From the NCBI GenBank assembly GCA_900548875.1, contig URMA01000004.1:1-64000 (forward strand): DNA of 64,000 nt, written 5' to 3'. Numbering within the stretch: position 1 is the stretch's first letter; each line of letters opens with the position of its first letter. Source of the stretch: an uncultured Porphyromonadaceae bacterium. GTDB taxonomy: Bacteria > Bacteroidota > Bacteroidia > Bacteroidales > Muribaculaceae. This document shows, piece after piece, positions 18,148 to 26,154 of this stretch. Both the position numbers and the translations under genes were made by a program. The notes beneath the pieces were generated by a model. That model saw only the letters and a program-made list of their open reading frames with translations. It did no database searches and was not told where the DNA came from.

Positions 18148-18165
18148 TACCCGAAATTGTGATAA

Positions 18166-19260
18166 ATGAAAATTCGCTGTATTTTAGACGCGATTGAGGA
18201 ATTTGCCCCTCGCGCTTTGCAGGAAGACTACGACAACGCAGGACTGCAGGCAGGCGATTCGGCAAAGGACTGTACGGGAGTGCTCTTGACGCTTGACGTG
18301 ACCGAAGGTTCGGTGGAAGAAGCCATAGAGCGCGACTGTAACCTTATCATATCTCATCATCCCCTACTTTTTAAAGGCGTAAAATGTATTTCTCCCGCTA
18401 CAGAAACGGGCAGAATCCTCATGAAAGCTATTCGGAACGGAGTGGCCATCTATGCGGCGCACACGAATTTGGACAATGCCTGGGGCGGCGTGTCGTTCCG
18501 CATGGCGGAAAAACTGGGCATGACCTCCGTACGGGTACTGCAACCGCAGGAAGGACGCCTTTCCAAAATTGTGACATTCGTACCCGACTCTCACCGTCAG
18601 GCAGTGGAAGAGGCGCTGTTTGCCGCAGGAGCAGGCTGCATAGGCAACTACGACTCTTGCAGCTATACGCTTCAAGGCATGGGCTCTTTCCGTCCGCTGG
18701 ACGGCGCAAACCCGTATGTGGGCGAGCGCGGAACGGTACACCACGAAGCGGAAACGCGCGTTGAAGTCATCATCCCGTCGTGGCTGACTGCGAAAGCCGT
18801 CAGTGCCCTGCTGAAAGCCCACCCCTACGAGGAACCGGCCTACGATGTCATCCCTCTGGCAAACGCCGACCGCTACAGCGGCTCGGGAGCTGTAGGCGAA
18901 ATTGAGCTGACCACCGTCGGGAAGCTGCTGGAACGGCTTCAAGCCGTGTTCGGCACAAAAGCGATCCGCTACTCTGGCGACAAGGAAAAGGCGGTGAGCC
19001 GCGTGGCTCTTTGCGGCGGAAGCGGTGCATTTCTCACCGGCGACGCTATTGCTGCCGGTGCCGACATCTACATCACAGGGGACCTTAAATATCACGACTT
19101 TACCACCTTTGCCGGACAGATTGCGCTTGCCGACATCGGACACTACGAAAGCGAACAGTGTGCGAAGGAGATTTTCGGCGGCATCCTGCGCGAACGCTTC
19201 CCGCAACTGCCTGTCGTGATGGCTGAAACAGACATAAATCCGATTAATTATCATATTTAA
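18166..19260 (+). CDS. Nif3-like dinuclear metal center protein
   Basis: A 364-residue protein of the Nif3/YbgI (DUF34) family, which forms hexameric rings with a two-metal site. The N-terminal half has the metal ligands ISHHPLLFKG (about 63-72) and HTNLD (about 99-103). A PII-like insertion occupies the middle (about 130-230). The C-terminal half contributes the remaining ligands, including DIGHYESE. The length matches Bacteroidota members with the insertion. The biochemical role is debated (GTP cyclohydrolase-like or metal handling). It is co-transcribed with the zinc-ribbon gene three bases downstream, a pairing common in this phylum. Confidence 0.9.
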   Translation: MKIRCILDAIEEFAPRALQEDYDNAGLQAGDSAKDCTGVLLTLDVTEGSVEEAIERDCNLIISHHPLLFKGVKCISPATETGRILMKAIRNGVAIYAAHTNLDNAWGGVSFRMAEKLGMTSVRVLQPQEGRLSKIVTFVPDSHRQAVEEALFAAGAGCIGNYDSCSYTLQGMGSFRPLDGANPYVGERGTVHHEAETRVEVIIPSWLTAKAVSALLKAHPYEEPAYDVIPLANADRYSGSGAVGEIELTTVGKLLERLQAVFGTKAIRYSGDKEKAVSRVALCGGSGAFLTGDAIAAGADIYITGDLKYHDFTTFAGQIALADIGHYESEQCAKEIFGGILRERFPQLPVVMAETDINPINYHI

Positions 19261-19263
19261 GCT

Positions 19264-20034
19264 ATGGCAACAGAGAATACTAAAGAAAAGAAAGAATTGA
19301 CTGTCGAAGAACGCCTTAAAGCCGTTTACGACCTCCAGACACTGTTATCGGAAATCGACCGCATCAAGACGCTCCGCGGCGAACTTCCTCTCGAAGTGAA
19401 GGACTTGGAGGACGAAATCGAGGGACTGAAAACCCGTATCGCCAAATTTAAGGAAGAGGCTGAAGAACTGCGCAAGAGCGTAAACCAAAAGAAAGTCGAA
19501 ATCCAACAGGCTCAAGCTGAAATTGCAAAATATTCGGAACAACAGAACAACGTACGCAACAATAAGGAATTCGACTTCCTCGCCAAGGAAATCGGCTACA
19601 AGCAACTGGAAATCGAACTTTGCGAAAAGCGTATCCGCGAATATAGCGAACAGGCTGACCGCAAACTTCAGGATGTTGCCGATGCAGAAAGCAACCTCGA
19701 CGACAAGGAACACATCCTTGAAGAGAAAAAATCGGAACTCGACGAAATCATCGCCGAAACAAAGCAGGACGAAGAAAAGCTCCGCATCCGTGCCAAGGAA
19801 CTGGAAGCCAACATCGAGCCGCGTCTTCTCAAAGCCTTCAAGCGCATCCGTAGCAACGCCCGCAACGGTCTGGGCATCGTAACTATCCAACGTGGTGCCT
19901 GCGGCGGCTGCTTCAACCGTATCCCGGCACAGCGCCAGATGGAAATCAAGATGCACAAGAAAATCATCGTTTGCGAATACTGCGGACGTATCATGATTGA
20001 CCCGGAACTCGCCGGCGAACCAGAAACAGTATAA
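19264..20034 (+). CDS. C4-type zinc ribbon, coiled-coil protein
   Basis: A 256-residue cytoplasmic protein. A long antiparallel coiled coil (about 12-195, very rich in E, K and L) precedes a zinc ribbon with C213/C216 and C237/C240. The family is a widespread conserved protein proposed to bind nucleic acid or to act as a scaffold; no enzyme activity is established. It forms an operon with the Nif3-like gene and is closed by a strong terminator. Confidence 0.88.
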   Translation: MATENTKEKKELTVEERLKAVYDLQTLLSEIDRIKTLRGELPLEVKDLEDEIEGLKTRIAKFKEEAEELRKSVNQKKVEIQQAQAEIAKYSEQQNNVRNNKEFDFLAKEIGYKQLEIELCEKRIREYSEQADRKLQDVADAESNLDDKEHILEEKKSELDEIIAETKQDEEKLRIRAKELEANIEPRLLKAFKRIRSNARNGLGIVTIQRGACGGCFNRIPAQRQMEIKMHKKIIVCEYCGRIMIDPELAGEPETV

Positions 20035-20062
20035 CGGAATTTTCAATCAACCCCATAAAACG

Positions 20063-20103
20063 CGTCAGCCTCCCGAACTCGGTTCAGGAGGCTGACGTTT
20101 TTT
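20063..20103 (+). terminator. Terminator of the Nif3 operon
   Basis: CGTCAGCCTCC (20063-20073) pairs with GGAGGCTGACG (20087-20097), with GAAC/GTTC pairing inside after one mismatch, followed by six Ts. Confidence 0.95.
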
Positions 20104-20176
20104 ATGGCCGGTAGGTGCTCAAAAACACGACAAAACACCAGAATCTACAATAATATTGCGAAAAAAGTAAACATCT

Positions 20177-21379
20177 ATGATTAGTGTGAAAGTAAAATTC
20201 CGTCCTTCAACCGTCGTGGGTAAGGAAGGCGTTATCTATTATCAGATTATCCAAAACCGTATCGTTCGCCAACTGACAACAAGCTACCGAATCTTCCCCT
20301 GTGAATGGGACGGACCGAACGCACGGCTCATTATCGGCAACACGGCCCGAAGCAACCAGCTGCTTTCGCTGAAAAGCCACATTGATTGGGACCTCCGGCG
20401 AATCAATATGATTATCAGCCGGTTGACACAAGACAATCAGCCCTTCTCCGCCAACGACATCATTGCAGCGTTTCAAACCCGGACTGACGAACTGTCGTTA
20501 GCCAATTTTATGGAAAGCATTATAGCCCAACTGAAACAGATGGGCAAATTGCGAACAGCCGAAACCTATACGGCAACCCTCCGCAGCTTCATGCGGTTTC
20601 GCAACGATGCCGATGTGCTGTTGGACGAAATAACACCCGAACTGATTGCAATGTACGAAGCCTATCTGCAAAACAACGGAGTGGTAAGAAACACCAGCTC
20701 ATTTTATTTGCGCATTTTCCGTGCCGTCTACAACCGTGCTGTCGGGAAAGACCTCGTCCGGCAACGGAATCCATTTAAGAATGTCTATACGGGAGTGGAC
20801 AAAACCGTGAAACGGGCCCTTCCCCTCTCTGCCATCCGTCGGATAAAAAATCTCGACTTGACCCGGCTTCCGAAATTGGAATTTGCCCGTGACATGTTCC
20901 TATTCTCATTCTACACGCGAGGGATGTCGTTCATCGACATGGCTTTTCTAAAAAAGACCGATCTCCAGAACGGATATTTGAAATATCGCCGCCACAAAAC
21001 CAAACAACAGCTCCTTATCCGTTGGGAAAAATGCATGCAAGAAATTCTCTCATTGCACCCAACCGACAAAGCAAGCCCCTATCTTCTCCCCATAGTGAAA
21101 CAGCCCTACGACAATGCCAGGAAATGTTATCGGAATACAATGGCTTCCATCAATGTTCAGCTAAAAAAGATAGCTGAACTTACCAACGTAGCCTTTCCAT
21201 TAAGCCTCTATTGTGCCCGCCATTCATGGGCAAGCATAGCACACAGCAAAAACATACCAATTTCCATTATCAGCGAAGGTATGGGACACGACTCTGAAGC
21301 AACCACATTAATCTATTTAGCATCAATCGACAATACCACCATCGACAACGCCAACGCTAAAATATTGAAAGATTTATAA
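20177..21379 (+). CDS. Tyrosine-type site-specific recombinase
   Basis: A 400-residue phage-integrase-family protein with an N-terminal arm-binding region (1-100), a SAM-like core-binding domain (about 105-200) and a catalytic domain (about 215-400). Catalytic residues are R248 (FYTRGM), R348 (CARHSWAS), H371 (GMGHDS) and the nucleophile Y380 (TLIYL). The box-II histidine is Y345, a replacement I believe is common in Bacteroides recombinases. It is not next to other phage or conjugation genes. Immediately downstream lies a segment with inverted repeats, so it may be a DNA invertase rather than the integrase of a lost element. Confidence 0.88.
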   Translation: MISVKVKFRPSTVVGKEGVIYYQIIQNRIVRQLTTSYRIFPCEWDGPNARLIIGNTARSNQLLSLKSHIDWDLRRINMIISRLTQDNQPFSANDIIAAFQTRTDELSLANFMESIIAQLKQMGKLRTAETYTATLRSFMRFRNDADVLLDEITPELIAMYEAYLQNNGVVRNTSSFYLRIFRAVYNRAVGKDLVRQRNPFKNVYTGVDKTVKRALPLSAIRRIKNLDLTRLPKLEFARDMFLFSFYTRGMSFIDMAFLKKTDLQNGYLKYRRHKTKQQLLIRWEKCMQEILSLHPTDKASPYLLPIVKQPYDNARKCYRNTMASINVQLKKIAELTNVAFPLSLYCARHSWASIAHSKNIPISIISEGMGHDSEATTLIYLASIDNTTIDNANAKILKDL

Positions 21380-21382
21380 AGA

Positions 21383-21591
21383 GTTTTGTTTAGAAAATTA
21401 CAGCATCTCTATTTAAGAGACGTATTAATTATCACAAAATTAGAAAATTCTTTCATATAAAAAAAATTCAAATCAATTTTAAGTACACAATAAATGTAAA
21501 TTTTTGTTTTGTTTAGAAAATTTCGATAATATCATTTATATTCATCTGATTTAATGTAGGGAACAAACACACTATATCTCTTAAATAGAGA
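21383..21591. other. Candidate invertible promoter segment with inverted repeats
   Basis: TCTCTATTTAAGAGA (21406-21420) and its exact reverse complement (21577-21591) bound 156 bases. Each arm is itself TCTCT, a 5-base asymmetric spacer, AGAGA, like a tyrosine-recombinase crossover site. Inside, CAAAATTA (21435-21442) is a -7 box TAATTTTG pointing left, away from the operon at 21623; no good -33 partner was seen. A 17-base direct repeat GTTTTGTTTAGAAAATT occurs at 21383-21399 and 21506-21522, and TTAGAAAATT also at 21440-21449. These could be recombinase arm sites. Confidence 0.6.
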
Positions 21592-21622
21592 CAATAAAGT
21601 CTAATACATAAAAATTACTACT

Positions 21623-22699
21623 ATGTACAATGAGAAAATTGAAGCACTCATTAATGCAGCCTTAACAGATGGAGTATTAACAGAAAAAGAAAAACAAGTA
21701 CTTTTCAAAAATGCAGAAGCCCAGGGTATAGATCGTGATGAATTCGAAATGGTCTTAGAAGCACGATTACACGAAATGAAAAAAGCTGCACAAAAAGAGA
21801 CAACATCTCCAAAATCTAACAAATTTGGAGATGTCAAAAAATGTCCAGCTTGCGGTGCGCTTATACAATCATTTCAAACTAAGTGCAGTGAATGTGGACA
21901 TGAATTTAGTAATATTGGTGCTGTCACTTCTGCCCAGAGATTATTTGATTTACTTCAAGCTGCAGAAATGCGAAAATCAGAGCAAATTTCAGCGCATAAT
22001 CAAGAAAAAGCCAGACGTCTTGAAGAATTATCGAAACGTCACAATAGCGATAGCTCTTTCACTAAAATTTTTGGAGGAAATTCACGAAAAGAAACTCAAG
22101 ATGAAGAACGTGAAGATTTGATACGAGAACTCAACAACAATTTAGCCATCATTGAAAAAAGTGCAGAACAAGAGAAGTTAGCTATTATCAAAAACTTCCC
22201 AGTACCGAATACAGGTGAAGACTTAATTGAATTGCTTGCCATGACAACAAGTAATGCATATGATAACGATGGAGTCATAGGATTAGAAGAAGAGGCATGG
22301 CTACAAAAAACAGATCAAATATATCAAAAAGTTATTGCCTGTTCAGCTAATGACAAACCATTGTTAAAAAAAGCAACTCACATGGTTACCTCTCTTATGC
22401 GACGTTTGCCTAATCAAGCTAACTATAAACATTTCACAAAAATCCCGACTGAAATGAGGACAATATTAGAGGAGGAGTTAAAAGTTGAACGAAAACACAA
22501 ACAAGAACAGAACAAACAACTGATTTTATCAGTTCTGAAAGTCTATGGCACCATTGCTTGCATTGCCTTGTTATTATGTATTATTTTCTCATATATAGAA
22601 GAGCCCAGTGTAGCAGTATTATTTTTTATTATTGCAATTATCACAGTTTTCTTGGGATACAAAGCTTTTAAAAAGAAGAAAAACGACAATCTTTTCTAA
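21623..22699 (+). CDS. TerB-like, zinc-ribbon membrane protein
   Basis: A 358-residue protein. The N-terminal helical region (1-55, IEALINAALTDGVLTEKEK) resembles a TerB-like domain. It is followed by a zinc ribbon with C74, C77, C88 and C91 (CPACG and CSECGHEF). A helical middle contains a second TerB-like segment (NDGVIGLEEEAWLQK), and two membrane segments lie near 300-345 before a lysine-rich tail. It is the first gene of an AT-rich four-gene operon downstream of the candidate switch. Bacillus YdjG, which partners an SPFH protein in membrane stress, has a comparable zinc-ribbon membrane design; the parallel is inference. Confidence 0.65.
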   Translation: MYNEKIEALINAALTDGVLTEKEKQVLFKNAEAQGIDRDEFEMVLEARLHEMKKAAQKETTSPKSNKFGDVKKCPACGALIQSFQTKCSECGHEFSNIGAVTSAQRLFDLLQAAEMRKSEQISAHNQEKARRLEELSKRHNSDSSFTKIFGGNSRKETQDEEREDLIRELNNNLAIIEKSAEQEKLAIIKNFPVPNTGEDLIELLAMTTSNAYDNDGVIGLEEEAWLQKTDQIYQKVIACSANDKPLLKKATHMVTSLMRRLPNQANYKHFTKIPTEMRTILEEELKVERKHKQEQNKQLILSVLKVYGTIACIALLLCIIFSYIEEPSVAVLFFIIAIITVFLGYKAFKKKKNDNLF

Positions 22700-22728
22700 T
22701 ATTAAATACTAATCAAGAACTAATTACT

Positions 22729-24066
22729 ATGGGATTATTCAGCAACAGAAGTAAGTCTGGTGGGATTCTTAATGTAATACGCTGCGACGAACAAGAATAT
22801 TTAGTATGGAAATGGCGTCCAGAAGGACAAGAAGTAAATTCAACGACTCGAGAGAATTCAATCCGATACGGAAGTTCATTAAGAGTAAAAGACGGAGAAT
22901 TAGCCGTTTTTGTCTACAAGCAGAAAGATGGTTCTATGCAAGACTTCATTTTGGGACCTTATGATGGAACTATTAAAACTGCAAATTTCCCCGTATTGTC
23001 AAACATTGTCGGATTGGCATTTGGAGGAGATTCTCCTTTCCAAGCTGAAATATATTTTATAAATCTAGCAGGTAATGTACAAATCAAGTTTGGAATTCCA
23101 TACTTTGACGTATACGATCCGCGTTTTCTTGATTTTGGAGTACCTATGTCTGTACGAGGTACTATAACCTTTAATATTACTGATTATAAAGGTTTCATCA
23201 AACTTAACCGATTAATAAATTTCGAACTTGAAGATTTCAAGAAACAGATAAAGGATGCCGTAACAAAATACGTCAAGCAGGTAGTAAGTAATTGTCCGTC
23301 AGACAATGGGATACCAGTACTGCAAATAGAGCGAAAAATACTTGAAATCAATGACATTGTTGCCGCTTATCTTAGCAAACGACTACAAGCTGATTTTGGA
23401 GTAAACATGAAAGGCCTTGATATAGCCAATATAGAAATTGACAAAGAATCTGATGGGTATAGAGCATTAATAGCAGTTACTGCAGAGCAAACTGCGAAAA
23501 CAGTGTTTGCACAAACTGATGTCAACATACAAAATTTGCAAGATACTCAGCGTATCAATGCGAAAAACTCAGAAGAGACATTACGCATCCAAAGAGAAGA
23601 AGCACAACGTGCCCAACGTTTACAGACAGAAACAAATTTCATGGGCGCACATGCCATAGACCAACAAACAGATGTCTTGAGAACTGCTGCTTCCAACCTT
23701 GGAGAAATGGGGAACTTAGGAAATGGAGGAATGAATCCAGCAGGCATGATGACCGGTATGATGATGGGAACTGCCATGGGAGGACAAATGGCCAATATGA
23801 TGAATCAGATGGGACATCAAGCCCAACAACAGTCCATGACACCACCTCCTCCGCCAACCTCAAATTATATGTTATATGTAAATGGAGCACAAAGTGGACC
23901 GTTTAATCTTGCCCAATTACAACAATTGGCGCAAACAGGTCAATTTACCCCACAAACATACGTTTGGAAACAAGGAATGGCAAATTGGTTACCAGCTGAA
24001 CAAATTGCAGAATTGTCAGGAATATTTGTTCAACAAACCCCACCACCTCCTCCTGTTATGCCATAG
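22729..24066 (+). CDS. SPFH-domain protein with C-terminal GYF_2 domain
   Basis: A 445-residue protein of the YdjI/virion-core SPFH branch. Residues 20-290 form the SPFH domain and adjoining helices. An Ala/Gln/Glu-rich helix (about 250-310) is followed by a Met/Gly-rich segment (about 325-365), a proline-rich linker and a GYF_2 domain (about 378-432, with YVNGAQSGPFNLAQL and WKQGMANW). SPFH proteins organise membrane microdomains; GYF_2 domains bind proline-rich tails. The protein has such tails itself (TPPPPPTS and TPPPPPVMP), so self-assembly or binding to the next gene product is plausible. No catalytic residues are evident. Confidence 0.78.
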   Translation: MGLFSNRSKSGGILNVIRCDEQEYLVWKWRPEGQEVNSTTRENSIRYGSSLRVKDGELAVFVYKQKDGSMQDFILGPYDGTIKTANFPVLSNIVGLAFGGDSPFQAEIYFINLAGNVQIKFGIPYFDVYDPRFLDFGVPMSVRGTITFNITDYKGFIKLNRLINFELEDFKKQIKDAVTKYVKQVVSNCPSDNGIPVLQIERKILEINDIVAAYLSKRLQADFGVNMKGLDIANIEIDKESDGYRALIAVTAEQTAKTVFAQTDVNIQNLQDTQRINAKNSEETLRIQREEAQRAQRLQTETNFMGAHAIDQQTDVLRTAASNLGEMGNLGNGGMNPAGMMTGMMMGTAMGGQMANMMNQMGHQAQQQSMTPPPPPTSNYMLYVNGAQSGPFNLAQLQQLAQTGQFTPQTYVWKQGMANWLPAEQIAELSGIFVQQTPPPPPVMP

Positions 24067-24115
24067 ATATACATAATTAATAAGTAAATATATAAACAAT
24101 TCATATAATTTTAAT

Positions 24116-24460
24116 ATGGACGATAACAGCTTTTCTTCCATCGATCGACTTATGGAGTTTGGTATGAGCATGGGCATTGCACAACAAATGATAAACACCA
24201 TGAATCAATCTTTAAATTCGATGTATGTTCCCAACGCAGGTCAAAAAATAAGTCCAACAAAAAATGGATACTATATCATCATTGACAATCGTCAATTAGG
24301 TCCACTTAATGAGGATGAAATTTCCATTTTAGCAAAAAATGGCCGCTTGTCAGAAAATGATTTTGTGTGGAAGGAAGGAATGACTGGTTGGCGATTGGCA
24401 AAAGAAATTCCAGAAATATACAAATATATAATTTTATACTACAAACCATATGAAGATTGA
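24116..24460 (+). CDS. Small GYF_2-domain protein
   Basis: A 114-residue protein. The first 40 residues are variable and Met-rich (MEFGMSMGIAQQMINTMNQS). Residues 50-105 form a GYF_2 domain with the GPLNEDEI and WKEGMTGW signatures, matching the C-terminal domain of the SPFH protein encoded just upstream. It likely binds proline-rich peptides such as the tail of that protein. Its stop lies 11 bases inside the next gene, which indicates translational coupling. Confidence 0.7.
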   Translation: MDDNSFSSIDRLMEFGMSMGIAQQMINTMNQSLNSMYVPNAGQKISPTKNGYYIIIDNRQLGPLNEDEISILAKNGRLSENDFVWKEGMTGWRLAKEIPEIYKYIILYYKPYED

Positions 24461-24800
24461 CTTTATAAACACGATTATAAGTTGCTGTTTAACTGCTCTT
24501 TTGACATATATATGCTATTCAATATGTAAGTATACTGAATTCCAAACACTGCTTATCATCGGCTCTTCTATAATTTTTATCCTATTGTCTATACCATCAA
24601 TAGCTATAAAAATTCCCAATTATTCCAGGACTTCTATTTTACTTAAAATCACATCTGTAATATTTTGGAGTATAGCTATCATTACAAACATTATTTTTGC
24701 ACTTAGCAATTTTAGCAATTCTTCATATATTATTACAAACGGAATAATACTAATATTGTTTATTTTAACATATTCATCTATATATCGAACTAAACAATAA
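24450..24800 (+). CDS. Small integral membrane protein
   Basis: A 116-residue protein with four predicted membrane segments (about 4-22, 31-49, 58-78 and 88-108) separated by very short loops. I do not recognise a family. It overlaps the GYF_2 gene by 11 bases and ends the operon before a strong terminator. Its base composition is as AT-rich as the three genes before it. The context suggests a membrane component of the SPFH/GYF_2 system. Confidence 0.6.
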   Translation: MKIDFINTIISCCLTALLTYICYSICKYTEFQTLLIIGSSIIFILLSIPSIAIKIPNYSRTSILLKITSVIFWSIAIITNIIFALSNFSNSSYIITNGIILILFILTYSSIYRTKQ

Positions 24801-24808
24801 CACTAAAA

Positions 24809-24859
24809 ACGTCAGAACCCCAAGTGTTTGAAAAAGGCATTTGGGATTTTGACGTTTTA
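24809..24859 (+). terminator. Terminator of the SPFH operon
   Basis: ACGTCA (24809-24814) pairs with TGACGT (24850-24855), with further pairing of CCCCAA with TTGGG inside, followed by a T-run. Confidence 0.85.
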
Positions 24860-24902
24860 TATTATCAGTTGGCGGAAGTGGACGGAGCCGCTCCCGTGGG
24901 GA

Positions 24903-26099
24903 CTATACTTCCAAGTCGCCGTTGATGATTTCGTGCCAGGGCAGACCTTGGATGTTGAGCTGTTCCATGAACGGATCCGGATCGAACTCTTCCACATTCC
25001 ATACGCCCGGACGCTTCCAAAGGCCCTTTAGGAACATCATTGCACCAATCATGGCCGGAACACCGGTCGTGTAGCTTACGGCCTGCATGCCGGTTTCTTC
25101 GTAGGCGGCATGGTGAGAGCAGTTGTTGTAGACGTAGTAGGTCATCGGTTTTCCGTCCTTACCCTTACCGCTGATGCGGCAGCCGATGGATGTTTCGCCG
25201 GTATAGTTGGCTCCCAACTCCTTCGGATTAGGCAACACGGCCTTCAGGAACTGGATAGGCACGATTTCCATGCCATTGTAGACAATCGGCTTGATGCTTG
25301 CCATGCCGATGTCCTGAATCACGCGCAGGTGTGTGAGGTATTCCTGTCCGAAAGTCATCCAGAAACGTGCGCGTTTCAGTGTCGGGTAGTTCTTCACCAG
25401 GCTTTCCAGCTCTTCGTGATACATCAGATAGGATTCGCGCGGACCGATGTTCGGATACGTAAGCGGCTTGTGAACCGACAGCGGGTCAGTTTCCTTCCAT
25501 TCGCCGTTTTCATAGTATTTTCCGCGTTGTGTAATCTCACGGATATTGATTTCCGGATTGAAGTTGGTGGCGAAAGCCTTGCCGTGGTTACCCGCATTGC
25601 AGTCCACAATGTCGAGATGCTCCATTTCCGAGAAATAATGTTTGGCGGCATAAGCGGTATATACGCCCGAAACGCCCGGGTCGAAACCGCAGCCGAGAAT
25701 TGCCGTCAAACCGGCCTTTTCGAAGCGGTCCTTATACGCCCACTGCCAGCTATACTGATATTTGGCTTCATCAAGCGGCTCATAATTGGCCGTGTCGAGA
25801 TAGTTTACACCACATTCCAGACAAGCGTCCATAATTGTCAAATCCTGATAAGGAAGCGCCACATTGATGACGATATCAGGTTGGTGTTTCTTGAACAGCT
25901 CAACCAGTTGCGGCACGCTGTCGGCATCAACACAGTCGGTCACGACATTGTCCTTGCCGATGGCTTTTGCAATATCGTCGCATTTGACCTTTGTGCGCGA
26001 AGCGAGTACAATCTCGTTGAACACATCGGGATTCTGGGCACATTTGTGCGCCACTACGGTACCTACACCGCCAGCCCCAATAATTAAGACTTTTGCCAT
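24903..26099 (-). CDS. Saccharopine dehydrogenase-family; carboxynorspermidine dehydrogenase
   Basis: A 398-residue NAD(P)-dependent enzyme. The N-terminal Rossmann motif is GAGGVG (8-13), followed by the saccharopine-dehydrogenase C-terminal fold with LGCGFDPGVSG. Length and sequence best fit the Bacteroidota carboxynorspermidine dehydrogenases, which condense a diamine with aspartate semialdehyde in the alternative spermidine pathway. Lysine-pathway saccharopine enzymes are relatives, so the substrate is not certain. The decarboxylase NspC that completes the route is not in this window. The gene is monocistronic and no promoter box was seen. Confidence 0.8.
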   Translation of the reverse strand: MAKVLIIGAGGVGTVVAHKCAQNPDVFNEIVLASRTKVKCDDIAKAIGKDNVVTDCVDADSVPQLVELFKKHQPDIVINVALPYQDLTIMDACLECGVNYLDTANYEPLDEAKYQYSWQWAYKDRFEKAGLTAILGCGFDPGVSGVYTAYAAKHYFSEMEHLDIVDCNAGNHGKAFATNFNPEINIREITQRGKYYENGEWKETDPLSVHKPLTYPNIGPRESYLMYHEELESLVKNYPTLKRARFWMTFGQEYLTHLRVIQDIGMASIKPIVYNGMEIVPIQFLKAVLPNPKELGANYTGETSIGCRISGKGKDGKPMTYYVYNNCSHHAAYEETGMQAVSYTTGVPAMIGAMMFLKGLWKRPGVWNVEEFDPDPFMEQLNIQGLPWHEIINGDLEV

Positions 26100-26154
26100 T
26101 TTCTATTAAAATATGAGTTAAACGTAGTTTGAATTATTTTCTCTCTTTTACATG

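Noticed and set aside
20177..24800. An integrated conjugative or phage element
   Set aside because: There is a recombinase and an AT-rich operon but no mobilisation, replication, structural or att-flanking signals; the 17-base direct repeats are too close together to bound it.
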